Shown: positions 14,220 to 23,189, counted from the first letter of the stretch. The stretch is DNA of 28,429 nt from CAZHWR01 sp964536085 (GCA_964536085.1 CAZHWR010000023.1:1-28429); one strand, 5' to 3'. Notes: a model not told the origin generated them from the sequence alone. Program-made: numbers and translations.

Positions 14220-15203
14220 TCATCCATTTAATATATCATCGATTGCTTTAAGCTCGTCGGATGTGAAATCAAGCTTTTCAACTACCTTGACGTTTTCAGT
14301 AAGCTGCTCAGGGCTCGAAGCGCCGATAAGCGCTGATGTAACCTTGCCGTCTCTTAACACCCAGGCAAGCGCCATCTGAGCCAGTGTTTGTCCGCGGTCT
14401 GCGGCAAGCTCATTTAATTTGCCGAGTTTTTCTATAAGCTCTGGAGTTATTGAATTTTTGAGCCCTTCGCTTCTCTGCGCTCTTGCGCCTTCGGGAACAC
14501 CGTTTAAATACTTCGTTGTCAAAACGCCCTGCGCAAGCGGGCAGTAAGCAATAGTTCCCGTACCGTGGTTTTTCAAAACGTCCTGCAAGCCGTCCTCAAT
14601 CCAGCGGTTTATCATGCTGTAGTTCGGCTGATGGATAAGGCAGTGAACGCCCAAATCCTCTAAGGTTTTTATAGCTATATCCGCTTCCTTGGCGCCGTAG
14701 TTTGAAACTCCCACATAAAGCGCCTTGCCCTGCTTAACAATGTCCGCCAGTGCGCCCATCGTCTCTTCAATCGGAGTTTCAGGGTCGGGTCGGTGATGAT
14801 AGAAAATATCGAAGTATTCAACTCCCGTGCGCTTAAGGCTCTGGTCGATAGAAGCCATTATATATTTTCGCGAGCCCCAGTTCCCGTACGGTCCGGGCCA
14901 CATGTCAAAGCCCGCTTTTGAGCTTAAAATAAGCTCGTCCCTGTAGGGCTTAAGGCTCTTTTTGTAAACCGCGCCGAATGTTTCCTCCGCGCTTCCGTAG
15001 GGCGGTCCGTAGTTATTCGCCATATCGATGTGAGTAACACCCAAATCGAAAGCTGTTTCCAAAATTTTTCTTGAAACCTCCAGCGGGCGGTCAGCACCGA
15101 AATTCTGCCAGATTCCCAAAGAAATAACAGGCAGCAAAAGTCCGCTGTTACCACAGCGGCGATAGACCATTTTGTCGTATCTTTTTTCATCAGCTTTGTA
15201 CAT
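14220..15203 (-). CDS. Aldo/keto reductase, YghZ-like
   Basis: A 327-residue AKR of the YghZ/Kv-beta-like branch, NADPH-dependent and acting on small aldehydes such as glyceraldehyde-3-phosphate or methylglyoxal in characterised relatives. The tetrad is visible: D60 and Y65 in HIDMANNYGPPYGSAEE, K96 in LSSKAGFDMWPGPYG, and His in FYHHRPD. Cofactor-binding blocks GVSNYG, CPLAQGVLTTKYL and ALIGASSPEQL follow. It lies downstream of hisE on the same strand after an 88-base gap with a hairpin, so it may be read through from the his operon. A link to histidine synthesis is not indicated. Substrate uncertain. Confidence 0.88.
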   Translation of the reverse strand: MYKADEKRYDKMVYRRCGNSGLLLPVISLGIWQNFGADRPLEVSRKILETAFDLGVTHIDMANNYGPPYGSAEETFGAVYKKSLKPYRDELILSSKAGFDMWPGPYGNWGSRKYIMASIDQSLKRTGVEYFDIFYHHRPDPETPIEETMGALADIVKQGKALYVGVSNYGAKEADIAIKTLEDLGVHCLIHQPNYSMINRWIEDGLQDVLKNHGTGTIAYCPLAQGVLTTKYLNGVPEGARAQRSEGLKNSITPELIEKLGKLNELAADRGQTLAQMALAWVLRDGKVTSALIGASSPEQLTENVKVVEKLDFTSDELKAIDDILNG

Positions 15204-15245
15204 TCTAAAATCATTCCTTTCACATCAGTGTATTATTAATTATGA

Positions 15246-15266
15246 GCTTTGCCTCACAAGCAAAGC
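15246..15266. repeat. Perfect 7-bp hairpin between hisE and the aldo/keto reductase
   Basis: GCTTTGC (15246-15252) and GCAAAGC (15260-15266) enclose a 7-base loop. On the minus strand it follows hisE by about 25 bases but lacks a clean U-tract. It may be a weak terminator or processing site at the end of the his operon. Confidence 0.35.
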
Positions 15267-15291
15267 CCTAAAGTTTACAATGCCCGCATTT

Positions 15292-15615
15292 TTAGCTTAA
15301 ACGGTCGACCTTATGAAATTTTTTCAGGTTGCCTATCTTTTGTCCGCGCTCGGTCAGAATTTTATCTATCTGTTCAAGCGAAACTCCCTGCTCGACAATT
15401 AAAACCATCATGTGATAGATAAGGTCGCACATTTCGTTTGAAAGCTCGTCGTTGTCATTGTTTTTGGCGGCTATAATCATTTCAGAGCATTCCTCGCCGC
15501 ATTTTTTCAATATCTTATCAAGCCCCTGCTCAAAAAGATAGCAGGTATAAGAGCCCTCCTGCTTTGAATCCTTTCGCTGTTTTACTACCTCATACAGCGT
15601 TTTTACACTATCCAT
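15292..15615 (-). CDS. hisE: Phosphoribosyl-ATP pyrophosphatase
   Basis: A 107-residue all-helical MazG-like enzyme for the second step of histidine synthesis (PR-ATP to PR-AMP). The metal-binding motif is clear: KKCGEECSEMIIAAK followed by NEMCDLIYHMMVL. In many bacteria HisE is fused to HisI; here the two are separate genes 48 bases apart. It is the last his gene of the operon. Confidence 0.93.
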   Translation of the reverse strand: MDSVKTLYEVVKQRKDSKQEGSYTCYLFEQGLDKILKKCGEECSEMIIAAKNNDNDELSNEMCDLIYHMMVLIVEQGVSLEQIDKILTERGQKIGNLKKFHKVDRLS

Positions 15616-15663
15616 TCTTTTCGTTCCTTTCGAGAATATTGTTCGCCGAACATGCGTTTCGTT

Positions 15664-15987
15664 CTATTCAGCAGTATATAATTCATTAAAAAAGCATGAG
15701 TACGAGCCCGTATGGCAGGCGTTACCCGTCTGCTCCACTGTGATTAAAAGCGTGTCGTCGTCACAGTCGGACACGATTTTTTTAACCTTCTGAAAATGGC
15801 CCGACGTAGCGCCCTTGTTCCAAAGCTCTTTCCTAGACCTGCTGTAAAACCAAGTGTACCCTGTTTCCAGAGTTTTTGCAAGACTTTTTTTATTCATATA
15901 TGCAAGCATCAGCACGCTTCCGTTTTTTTCATCGACGATAATGCAGGGTATGAGCTCCGCTTTCACAAAGAATTTATCAAGTTTCAT
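15664..15987 (-). CDS. hisI: Phosphoribosyl-AMP cyclohydrolase
   Basis: A 107-residue stand-alone cyclohydrolase opening the adenine ring of PR-AMP (third step). Motifs: MLAYMN, WFYSRSRKELWNKGATSGH and the zinc cysteines in SDCDDDTLL and QTGNACHTGSYSCF. Its ATG overlaps the hisF stop by four bases, so translation is coupled. Confidence 0.94.
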   Translation of the reverse strand: MKLDKFFVKAELIPCIIVDEKNGSVLMLAYMNKKSLAKTLETGYTWFYSRSRKELWNKGATSGHFQKVKKIVSDCDDDTLLITVEQTGNACHTGSYSCFFNELYTAE

Positions 15988-16739
15988 CTTGTGACTATTC
16001 CTTTCTGTTTCAAATGCTCTTTTACCTGACCCACGGTAAGCTCGTTATAATGAAATATCGAAGCGGCAAGAGCCGCGTCCGCGTCCGAGTTTAAAAACAG
16101 TTCGCTGAAATGCTCAAGATTTCCGCATCCGCCCGACGCGATAACGGGAACCTTTGCAACGGCGGTCACGGCGTTCAAAAGCTCAATATCGAAACCTTGT
16201 TTTGTTCCGTCCGCGTCCATTGAAGTAAGCAGTATTTCCCCTGTTCCGAGCTCACAGGCGCGCTTTGCCCATTCAATAGCGTCCAGCCCGGTGTCGATTC
16301 TGCCGCCGTTTACAACAACGTGAAAGCTTCCGTCGTTTGCTCTTACGGCGTCGATAGCTACAACGATGCACTGGCTCCCGAACAGCTTTGCGCCGTCTAA
16401 AATAAGCTGAGGATTTTTAACCGCGCTCGAATTGACCGAAATTTTGTCCGCTCCCGCGCGCAGAAGCTTTTTCATATCATCGGTAGAGGATATTCCCCCT
16501 CCGACCGTCAGCGGAACAAAGACTTCTTTAGCCGTTCTTTCCACTACATCTACGATGGTTTTTCTTTTCTCATGCGTGGCGGTGATATCGAGGAAAACTA
16601 TCTCGTCCGCACCCTGCTCGTTGTACATTTTTGCGCATTCGACAGGGTCGCCCACGTCCTTAATTCCGACAAAGTTTATTCCCTTTACAACCTTGCCGTC
16701 TTTAACGTCAAGGCATGGGATGATTCGTTTAGCAAGCAT
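15984..16739 (-). CDS. hisF: Imidazole glycerol phosphate synthase cyclase subunit
   Basis: A 251-residue TIM-barrel cyclase subunit. Catalytic D11 is in IIPCLDVKDG and D130 in VVAIDAV; the phosphate-binding loops are LTVGGGIS and VIASGGCG. It works with the glutaminase HisH to form IGP and AICAR. It overlaps hisA by one base (TAATG) and hisI by four. Confidence 0.96.
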   Translation of the reverse strand: MLAKRIIPCLDVKDGKVVKGINFVGIKDVGDPVECAKMYNEQGADEIVFLDITATHEKRKTIVDVVERTAKEVFVPLTVGGGISSTDDMKKLLRAGADKISVNSSAVKNPQLILDGAKLFGSQCIVVAIDAVRANDGSFHVVVNGGRIDTGLDAIEWAKRACELGTGEILLTSMDADGTKQGFDIELLNAVTAVAKVPVIASGGCGNLEHFSELFLNSDADAALAASIFHYNELTVGQVKEHLKQKGIVTR

Positions 16740-17458
16740 TAGTTTTCCTCCGCGCAGGCGACCGCTTCTTTTAAGTCAAGCGTTCCTTTGTATATTGATT
16801 TTCCGCAAATCGCGGCGTACATTCCTAGTTTTTTCAGCGCTTTGATGTCTTCAATGCTCTTTATCCCGCCGCTTGCGGTGATATCCGCGCTGACCGATTT
16901 GTTTATCTCATCAAGCTGTAAAAGATTCGGACCTTCGAGCGTTCCGTCCTTTGAAATATCTGTAAAGATGATTTTTGTCACTCCCGCGTCGCACATGCGC
17001 TTTGCAAGCGTTATATAATCCACTTTGGATTCGTACAGCCAGCCGTTGCAGGCAACCATGCCGTTTTTAGCGTCGATTCCAACGGCGATTTTATCTTTAT
17101 ATTCCTTTACCGCCGTTTTAACAAATTCAGGGTCGGAAACTGCGACCGAACCGAGTATCACGCGTCCAATTCCTCCGCTCATATAATACTCCACCGTATC
17201 GAGCGATCGTATCCCGCCGCCCAGCTCCACAAACATTCCGGAGTTTTTCGCAACGTCCAAAAACACCTCGCTGTTTTCGGGCTTTGCAGACACAGCGCCG
17301 TCCAAATCAACCATATGCAGATGCCGCGCGCCGTCGCTGTAAAACCGTTTTGCGGTTTTAAGCGGATCTTCAGCCACCTTTTCAACCGTGCTGAAATCAC
17401 CTTTGTAAAGTCGAACGCAGTTTTTGTCCTTAATATCTATCGCCGGAAAAATTATCAT
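16739..17458 (-). CDS. hisA: ProFAR isomerase
   Basis: A 239-residue TIM-barrel isomerase opening the sugar ring of ProFAR to PRFAR. Catalytic D8 is in FPAIDIKDK and D129 in AVGIDAKNG; the phosphate loops are ELGGGIRS and TASGGIKS. It is homologous to the adjacent HisF by ancient half-barrel duplication. It starts after the longest gap in the operon, 114 bases beyond hisH, with an AAAGGA site. No convincing promoter was found in that gap. Confidence 0.95.
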   Translation of the reverse strand: MIIFPAIDIKDKNCVRLYKGDFSTVEKVAEDPLKTAKRFYSDGARHLHMVDLDGAVSAKPENSEVFLDVAKNSGMFVELGGGIRSLDTVEYYMSGGIGRVILGSVAVSDPEFVKTAVKEYKDKIAVGIDAKNGMVACNGWLYESKVDYITLAKRMCDAGVTKIIFTDISKDGTLEGPNLLQLDEINKSVSADITASGGIKSIEDIKALKKLGMYAAICGKSIYKGTLDLKEAVACAEEN

Positions 17459-17572
17459 AATTGTGTTGATCCTTTCGCGTAATACCGATATGTTTTATAC
17501 TTTTATTCCGCTATTTGGGAACGAAGTTCAAAACCCGCGGTCTGAAAAATCATCCCGCAAGCTTTTTTTGTT

Positions 17573-18169
17573 TTACTTTAACTTGCAGAAGTTAGAAAGA
17601 ATCTTCAGACCTACGCCGCCGCTTTTTTCGGGATGAAACTGCGCGCCGTACACATAACCTTTTTCTGCAAGCGCGGTTATTTTACTGCCGTATTCGCAGT
17701 ACGCCGAAACGTTTTCGTCGTCAGTATACGCCATAAACGAGTGGACAAAATACACAAAGTCGCCGTCCGAAACGCCTTGCAACAATCTGCTCTCCTTTTG
17801 TATTTTAAGCCCATTCCAGCCCATATGCGGAATTTTATATTCTGTTTTTATCAAATCCACCATTCCGTCAATCAGCGAAAGTCCTTCTGTTTTTTTAAAT
17901 TCGCGGCTCTCGCTGAACAAAAGCTGCATACCTAGGCATATCCCCAAAAGCGGCTTTTGTTGCGCCTCGGATACAATAACTTTATCAAGCCCTGTATCCG
18001 CAAGCTTTTTGCGTGCATCTGGAAACGCGCCGACCCCCGGCAGAATAACCGAATCAGCGTTAACAATATCATCAGCCTTGTTTGTTAAAACCGATTTTTC
18101 TCCGAGATAATCAAGGGCGTTTTTAAGGCTGAAAATATTTCCCGCCCCGTAATCAACAATTGCTATCAT
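17573..18169 (-). CDS. hisH: Imidazole glycerol phosphate synthase glutaminase subunit
   Basis: A 198-residue class I glutamine amidotransferase supplying ammonia to HisF. The nucleophile C78 is in GICLGMQLLF, and H179 and E181 are in QFHPEKSG. The ATG at 18169 (MIAIVDYGAGN) is preferred to the GTG at 18193: it matches the family N-terminus and has GGTGAT 8 bases upstream. It sits between hisB and hisA. Confidence 0.95.
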   Translation of the reverse strand: MIAIVDYGAGNIFSLKNALDYLGEKSVLTNKADDIVNADSVILPGVGAFPDARKKLADTGLDKVIVSEAQQKPLLGICLGMQLLFSESREFKKTEGLSLIDGMVDLIKTEYKIPHMGWNGLKIQKESRLLQGVSDGDFVYFVHSFMAYTDDENVSAYCEYGSKITALAEKGYVYGAQFHPEKSGGVGLKILSNFCKLK

Positions 18170-18233
18170 AATATAATCACCATATACCCTCACAAAGCAA
18201 TGGCAAAGCCCAAAGCGCGAAAATCCGACCTTG

Positions 18234-18812
18234 CTATATTACTCCTTTAGTTGAAAGTGTTTTATCCGATTCAACCTTAACTGCCTCTTTCAGCGCGTGC
18301 GCCGCCGCCTTAAACGCGGCTTCAATCTTGTGATGGTCATTTTTACCGTACTTTATATCAAGGTGCAGGGTTATCCCCGCGTTGAAAGCGAACGCGCGGA
18401 AAAACTCCTCGGTCATCTGAGTTTCAAATTCACCCACCTTATAGCTATCAAAGCTGCCAGCAAACACAAAATAAGGACGCGCGCTTATATCCAGCGCGCA
18501 AAAGGCAAGCGCTTCATCCATCGGGACGTTTGCCTCGCCGTATCGGGCGATTCCCTTTTTATCGCCCAGCACAGCTTTAACAGCCGTTCCCAAAACAATG
18601 CCCGTGTCTTCAACAGTGTGGTGACAGTCGACGTTTAAATCGCCCTTGACCGCGACTGAAAGGTCAAATCCCGCGTGCACGGCGAGCGCCGTAAGCATAT
18701 GGTCAAAAAAACCTATTCCCGTGCTGACGTCACAGATTCCGCTTCCGTCAATATTTATATATAGCTTGATATCGGTTTCAGCAGTCTTTCGTTCGGAAGT
18801 ATATTCTCTCAT
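18234..18812 (-). CDS. hisB: Imidazoleglycerol-phosphate dehydratase
   Basis: A 192-residue monofunctional dehydratase (no fused phosphatase). The duplicated metal motifs are DCHHTVEDT (62-70) and NDHHKIEAAF (159-168). The N-terminal RKTAET and GIGFFDHML blocks are typical. It overlaps hisC by four bases. Because the phosphatase half is absent, a separate histidinol-phosphatase must be encoded elsewhere. Confidence 0.96.
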   Translation of the reverse strand: MREYTSERKTAETDIKLYINIDGSGICDVSTGIGFFDHMLTALAVHAGFDLSVAVKGDLNVDCHHTVEDTGIVLGTAVKAVLGDKKGIARYGEANVPMDEALAFCALDISARPYFVFAGSFDSYKVGEFETQMTEEFFRAFAFNAGITLHLDIKYGKNDHHKIEAAFKAAAHALKEAVKVESDKTLSTKGVI

Positions 18813-19870
18813 ATCAATGCTCCTTCAACTATTTCCTTAATGGCGCTTATGACCGCCGCGTTTTCCGATTCGCTTCCGGCGGTAATTCTCAAATACTCAT
18901 CCTTCATAAAACGAACGGCAATCGAGCGGTTTAAAAGCTCCTTATAAATTTTTTCGGCATACCTAGTTTTAATAAAAACAAAGTTTGTCACAGACTTGTA
19001 TATTCTTTCAAAACATTCGGTTTCAATGCTTTCAAGTGAAGCCTGAAGCGAGTTTTTAGACTCAATAATTTTTTTTGTATTTTCTTTCAAAAGCTGCGGA
19101 CGCGAATAAACCGCCTCGCCGATAGCCTGAGTTACAGAATTGACGTTATACGGCGATTTTGCCGCCCGAAGCGCGCGCGTAAGCTCTGAGTTTGCAACCG
19201 CAAACCCCAAGCGTATCCCCGCCATTCCGATTGCCTTTGACGCGGTTCTTAACATTATAACGTTTGAGTAATTCTGTACCTCGTCTATCAGCGATTCGCC
19301 GTAAAAATCCATATACGCTTCATCAAGAACTATAAGCGCGTTCACCGAATTTATCAGCTTTCTGACTTCTTTTTTGCCCAGCCCCACGGAGGTCGGATTA
19401 CAGGGGTTTGAAAACAGAATTATTTTAACGTCGTTCTCTCGCGCAGCTTTTACAGCCTCGTCAACGTCGATTTTTAAATCGTCGTCCTTTTTGATAACAA
19501 CCGATTCATGCCCCAAAATCTTGCCGTACAGCGCGTACATTGAAAAATCCGGTGTAAATGTTAGTAGCTTGTCACCGTCCTCCAAAAACGCGCCGACGAT
19601 TATGTTGATAAGCTCGTCCGAGCCGTTTCCCGCGGTGACGTAATCCTCGCTTATACCGTAATACTCCGCAAACAGCCTGCAAACGTTTTTGCAAAGCGGG
19701 TCGGGATAGCGGTTAAAATCAATTCTGCCGAGCTTTTGCTTCATTTCCTCCAAAAGCCGGTCGTCCGCAGCAAAATAAGATTCGTTCGCGTCTAATCGGA
19801 TTTTATAATCGCCCGAAATAGGCTTGTACGGCACAAGTCCGCTCAGCTTTTTATTCAACTCATATTTCAT
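18809..19870 (-). CDS. hisC: Histidinol-phosphate aminotransferase
   Basis: A 353-residue fold-type I PLP aminotransferase. The PLP lysine K212 is in RTASKAIGMAGIRLG, with NPCNPT (155-160), D183 and Y186 in VLDEAYMDF, and the N-terminal RLDANE. It converts imidazole acetol phosphate to histidinol phosphate. Four-base overlaps occur with both hisD and hisB. Confidence 0.95.
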   Translation of the reverse strand: MKYELNKKLSGLVPYKPISGDYKIRLDANESYFAADDRLLEEMKQKLGRIDFNRYPDPLCKNVCRLFAEYYGISEDYVTAGNGSDELINIIVGAFLEDGDKLLTFTPDFSMYALYGKILGHESVVIKKDDDLKIDVDEAVKAARENDVKIILFSNPCNPTSVGLGKKEVRKLINSVNALIVLDEAYMDFYGESLIDEVQNYSNVIMLRTASKAIGMAGIRLGFAVANSELTRALRAAKSPYNVNSVTQAIGEAVYSRPQLLKENTKKIIESKNSLQASLESIETECFERIYKSVTNFVFIKTRYAEKIYKELLNRSIAVRFMKDEYLRITAGSESENAAVISAIKEIVEGALI

Positions 19871-21153
19871 TCAAATCTCACCTTGATAGAATTTGCGTGT
19901 GCCGTGAGCTGTTCGGATTCGGCTATCGTAACAATGTCCGATTCGGCGTTTTTCAGCGCCTGTTCGGTGTAATATATATAACTGACCTTTTTGATAAAGC
20001 TGTCAACCGAAAGCGGCGAGAAAAATCTCGCTGTCCCGCTCGTAGGCAAAACATGGTTAGGACCCGCGTAATAGTCGCCGAGCGGCTCTGGCGAATACTG
20101 CCCCAAGAACACCGAGCCGGCGTTATCAAGTCTTCCGATAAATTCGGTCGGGCTTTTACAGCAAACCTCCAAATGCTCCGGCGCAAGCGAATTTGCAAGC
20201 TCGACCGCCTTGTTTACCGTATCGCAGATTATTATCGCGCCGTAATCTTCAAGGGACTTTTCGATAATATCCTTGCGCGAAAGCCCGCTTATCTGCCGCG
20301 CTATTTCCTTTTCAGTCTCGTCGGCTATCCTCTCGCTCGTTGTAACAAGTATCGCGCTTGCGAGCTTGTCATGCTCCGCCTGCGACATCAAGTCAGCCGC
20401 CAAAAACTTGGGATTCGCGCTGTCATCCGCCAAAACAAGTATCTCGCTCGGACCTGCAATCATGTCTATATCGACCGTTCCGAACAGCAGCTTTTTCGCC
20501 GTAGCGACAAAAATATTGCCGGGACCTACTATTTTATCCACCTTTGGTATTGTTTGGGTTCCGTATGCCATCGCCGCGACCGCCTGCGCACCGCCAAGCA
20601 GAAATACCCTGTCTACCCCGCATATCGCCGCCGCAACAAGAATGTCCGGATTTGCCTTGCCGTCTTTTGAGGGCGGAGTAGTCATGATGATTTCGTTTAC
20701 TCCGGCGATTTTTGCGGGAATCGCGTTCATCAAAACCGAGCTAGGATACGCCGCCGTGCCGCCCGGAACATAGAGCCCCACGCGGTTAAGCCCGCGAACG
20801 CGCTGACCGAGCATAACGCCGTCGGCATGAGCGTCGGTAAAACCCTGCTGTTTTTGGCGGCTGTGAAACGCCGCGATATTTTCCTGCGCGTTCAAAAGCG
20901 CGTTTACAAAATCCGGATCTGCGTTTGTGAGCGCGTCGTTTATTTCCCCGCGCGGAACTTCAATCGCATCGGGAGCCTTGCCGTCAAACTTTACGGTGTA
21001 ATCTATAACCGCTTTGTCGCCGTTTTTGCGGACGTCCTCGATTATCTGAGTTACAGTTTCGGTTACCTGCGCGTTTACCTCTCCGCTTCTTTGACTGAGC
21101 GAACGCAAAAATTCTTTTTCATTTTTGCCGTCCGCAATAATTCTTTTAAGCAT
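19867..21153 (-). CDS. hisD: Histidinol dehydrogenase
   Basis: A 428-residue zinc enzyme performing the last two NAD-dependent steps to histidine. Signature blocks: GLYVPGGTAAYPSSVLMNA (126-144), VGPGN, IAGPSEILV, Q258 and H261 as zinc ligands in MSQAEHDKLASAI, catalytic E326/H327 in APEHLEV, D360 and H419. Length is normal. It starts 29 bases after hisG. Confidence 0.96.
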   Translation of the reverse strand: MLKRIIADGKNEKEFLRSLSQRSGEVNAQVTETVTQIIEDVRKNGDKAVIDYTVKFDGKAPDAIEVPRGEINDALTNADPDFVNALLNAQENIAAFHSRQKQQGFTDAHADGVMLGQRVRGLNRVGLYVPGGTAAYPSSVLMNAIPAKIAGVNEIIMTTPPSKDGKANPDILVAAAICGVDRVFLLGGAQAVAAMAYGTQTIPKVDKIVGPGNIFVATAKKLLFGTVDIDMIAGPSEILVLADDSANPKFLAADLMSQAEHDKLASAILVTTSERIADETEKEIARQISGLSRKDIIEKSLEDYGAIIICDTVNKAVELANSLAPEHLEVCCKSPTEFIGRLDNAGSVFLGQYSPEPLGDYYAGPNHVLPTSGTARFFSPLSVDSFIKKVSYIYYTEQALKNAESDIVTIAESEQLTAHANSIKVRFE

Positions 21154-21182
21154 TTATATCAGTCCTTTAACATCAAAATATA

Positions 21183-21818
21183 TTAATTCTTAACGCTTTC
21201 TATCTTTTCGATAAGCTCTTCGATTTCGCGCTTATACAGCTTTATGCTCGCGGTATTGACAATAAGTCTTGCGGATATCCCGGCTACGTCTTCGTATACC
21301 TCAAGTCCGTTTTCTTTGAGTGTCGTACCCGTTTCAACGATATCCACAATAGCGTCGGAAAGCTCAAGAAGCGGGGCAAGCTCAACAGAGCCTTCAATTT
21401 TAACTATTTCTATATCCATGCCCTTGCCCTCGAAAAACCGCCTGGTGACGTTCGGGTACTTGCTGGCTATCACCTTAACCGAATAGCCCTTGTAAAAATC
21501 CTTATCCGCCGGACCAGCCAGTGCAAATTTGCATTTTCCGAAGCCGAGGTCGGTCACCTCGAAAAACGAGCCGCCGTGCTCCATAATCGTGTCTTTTCCG
21601 ACAACGCCGAGGTCGCACACTCCGTGCTCGACATAGGTTATAACGTCCGCCGCCTTTGCTAAAACGACCTCTAATCCCGCGTCCGGCACGTTAAGCACAA
21701 GCTTTCTGCCCTTTTGCTCAAGCTCGGAGCAGTCTAACCCTAGCCTTTTAAACAGCGCCACAGTGTCTTTTTCAAGTCTTCCCTTTGTGAGCGCGATTCT
21801 GATTTTCTTGTTCGCCAT
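21183..21818 (-). CDS. hisG: ATP phosphoribosyltransferase, short form
   Basis: A 211-residue short-form HisG catalysing the committed step (ATP + PRPP). Blocks: IRIALTKGRLEKDTVALF, YVEHGVCDLGVVGKDTI, and the PRPP loop region EGSVELAPLLELSDAIVDIVETGTTLKENGL. The C-terminal ACT-like regulatory domain of long HisG is absent, as expected where HisZ is present. hisZ lies 26 bases upstream. Confidence 0.96.
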   Translation of the reverse strand: MANKKIRIALTKGRLEKDTVALFKRLGLDCSELEQKGRKLVLNVPDAGLEVVLAKAADVITYVEHGVCDLGVVGKDTIMEHGGSFFEVTDLGFGKCKFALAGPADKDFYKGYSVKVIASKYPNVTRRFFEGKGMDIEIVKIEGSVELAPLLELSDAIVDIVETGTTLKENGLEVYEDVAGISARLIVNTASIKLYKREIEELIEKIESVKN

Positions 21819-21844
21819 ATATTATTTTCCTTCCCGCCAAGCGC

Positions 21845-23059
21845 TTAGCTTTCAATATCAATAATCTGTATTGTATCCGAGATAACGTGAAGCTGTTTTA
21901 TTCCCTTTAGCTTAGCGTACTCAGCCGCCTGCTCCTTTGTTTCAAACAGGCTGTTTTCACACACTATTCCCTTTTTGCTAAACCCGCGCGAATAGATAAA
22001 AGCCTTCATTTCATATCCGTCGAGCGCATGTATCAAAAGCTGCGGCGGTGAAATCTCAAACGCGCCTTCTTTTGACTTTAACAGGGCGTTTGCCACCGCG
22101 TCGACATTGATTCCGAAGCCCGTAGCGGCAAGCTGCTTTCCAAAGCCGCTCAAAAGGCGGTCGTACCGTCCGCCAGACAGCACCTCCTCGCCGAAGCCCT
22201 CGATATACCCGCGGAAAACAACGCCGGTATAATATTCAGCGCGATGAACCATACCGAGGTCAAGGGTTATTTTGCCGTCAAGTCCAAGCTCCTGCAAAGC
22301 TGTGTATATATCTTTTAAATAGTCGAGTATTTTTTTAATCTCTTCGTTCTTAAACAGCTCGTTTGCCTTTGAGAGCACCTCTTCGCCGCCGAAAAGCCGC
22401 GGGAGCTGTTTTAAAATCGACGATTTGCCTTCGTCCAAGCCGTCGAGCAGGTCGTTGAGCGCGGGGTAATTTTTAAGCTCAATAAGCCGCCTTATCCGTT
22501 CGGCAAGCTCGTCGTCGATTTTCAAAACGCGCATAAGCGTGTTGAATATGCCGATATGACCTATCTCCAGCCGAAAATCGTCGGTTTTCAGCGCATACAG
22601 CGCCTCGACCGCGGTTGAAATAACCTCCAGATCAGCCCTTTTCGAGCCGCTTCCGATAATCTCGATTCCCGCCTGAACTATTTCATCGCTCCTGCCGCTC
22701 AAAAGTCTGTTTTGGCAATAAACCGACTGATTGTAGTAAAGCCTTATAGGCAGCGTATGGTTTTTTAACCTTGTAGCAGTAAGCCTTGCAATAGGAACGG
22801 TCGAATCGGGGCGCATAACGACCATTCTGCCCTTGCTGTCTGAAAATTTATACATCTGCTTAACAGGAAGCTGATTTCCGTTCTGATTGAAAATATCCAT
22901 AAATTCAATCGAAGGGGTTATTACCTCGGTAAATCCCCTGCCCTTAAAAACGTTTTTCAGCGTCTGCTCGACCGAACGTCTTGCCTCGCATTCTTCAAAA
23001 AGCAGGTCTCTTGTTCCCTCGGGAGTAACCGTTATATTTTTGCTCATCCGTTTCACCAA
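21845..23059 (-). CDS. hisZ: ATP phosphoribosyltransferase regulatory subunit
   Basis: A 404-residue histidyl-tRNA synthetase paralogue that lacks aminoacylation function and makes HisG active and histidine-sensitive. It has class II motif 2-like MYKFSDSKGRMVVMRPDSTVPIAR, RLYYNQSVYC and GRYDRLLSGFG. The HisRS anticodon-binding domain is replaced by a short C-terminal segment. GTG at 23059 and ATG at 23047 are both possible starts; the ATG gives the usual short N-terminus before TPEGTRDLLFEE. It is the first gene of the his operon, with a promoter 100 bases upstream. Confidence 0.93.
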   Translation of the reverse strand: MVKRMSKNITVTPEGTRDLLFEECEARRSVEQTLKNVFKGRGFTEVITPSIEFMDIFNQNGNQLPVKQMYKFSDSKGRMVVMRPDSTVPIARLTATRLKNHTLPIRLYYNQSVYCQNRLLSGRSDEIVQAGIEIIGSGSKRADLEVISTAVEALYALKTDDFRLEIGHIGIFNTLMRVLKIDDELAERIRRLIELKNYPALNDLLDGLDEGKSSILKQLPRLFGGEEVLSKANELFKNEEIKKILDYLKDIYTALQELGLDGKITLDLGMVHRAEYYTGVVFRGYIEGFGEEVLSGGRYDRLLSGFGKQLAATGFGINVDAVANALLKSKEGAFEISPPQLLIHALDGYEMKAFIYSRGFSKKGIVCENSLFETKEQAAEYAKLKGIKQLHVISDTIQIIDIES

Positions 23060-23145
23060 GCCTTTAATTCAAGCGTTCTTTCTGTGTTCAGAGTGTAAAG
23101 TTGCCGAATACTGCATTTTATTATAAAATATCCGTAGCCAGCGCT

Positions 23146-23157
23146 TTAGCATGCTAA
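23146..23157. promoter_or_regulatory. Perfect 12-bp palindrome at the his transcription start
   Basis: TTAGCATGCTAA is a perfect dyad lying directly downstream of the -10 box, over the predicted start site. A second dyad, TACTA-N3-TAGTA (23160-23172), overlaps the -10 region. Both are well placed for repression. No T-box or His-rich leader peptide was recognised in the roughly 100-base leader. Confidence 0.6.
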
Positions 23158-23158
23158 C

Positions 23159-23187
23159 ATACTACCATAGTAATATCGCAAAGTCAA
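23159..23187 (-). promoter_or_regulatory. Sigma-A promoter of the histidine operon
   Basis: On the minus strand TTGACT (23187-23182) and TAGTAT (23164-23159) are separated by exactly 17 bases. The -35 box begins directly after the polC stop codon, so the operon has its own start despite the short gap. Confidence 0.8.
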
Positions 23188-23189
23188 CA

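Noticed and set aside
17459..17572. Internal promoter between hisH and hisA
   Set aside because: A TATAAA is present, but no -35 hexamer stands at usable spacing, and weak GC-rich complementarity does not make a clear terminator.
19897..20670. Open frame of 257 codons opposite hisD
   Set aside because: It is a shadow of the HisD reading frame, with no recognisable domain and no start context.
23060..23145. T-box or attenuator in front of hisZ
   Set aside because: No T-box-like bulge sequence, specifier loop or terminator/antiterminator pair and no His-rich leader peptide was found in about 100 bases.
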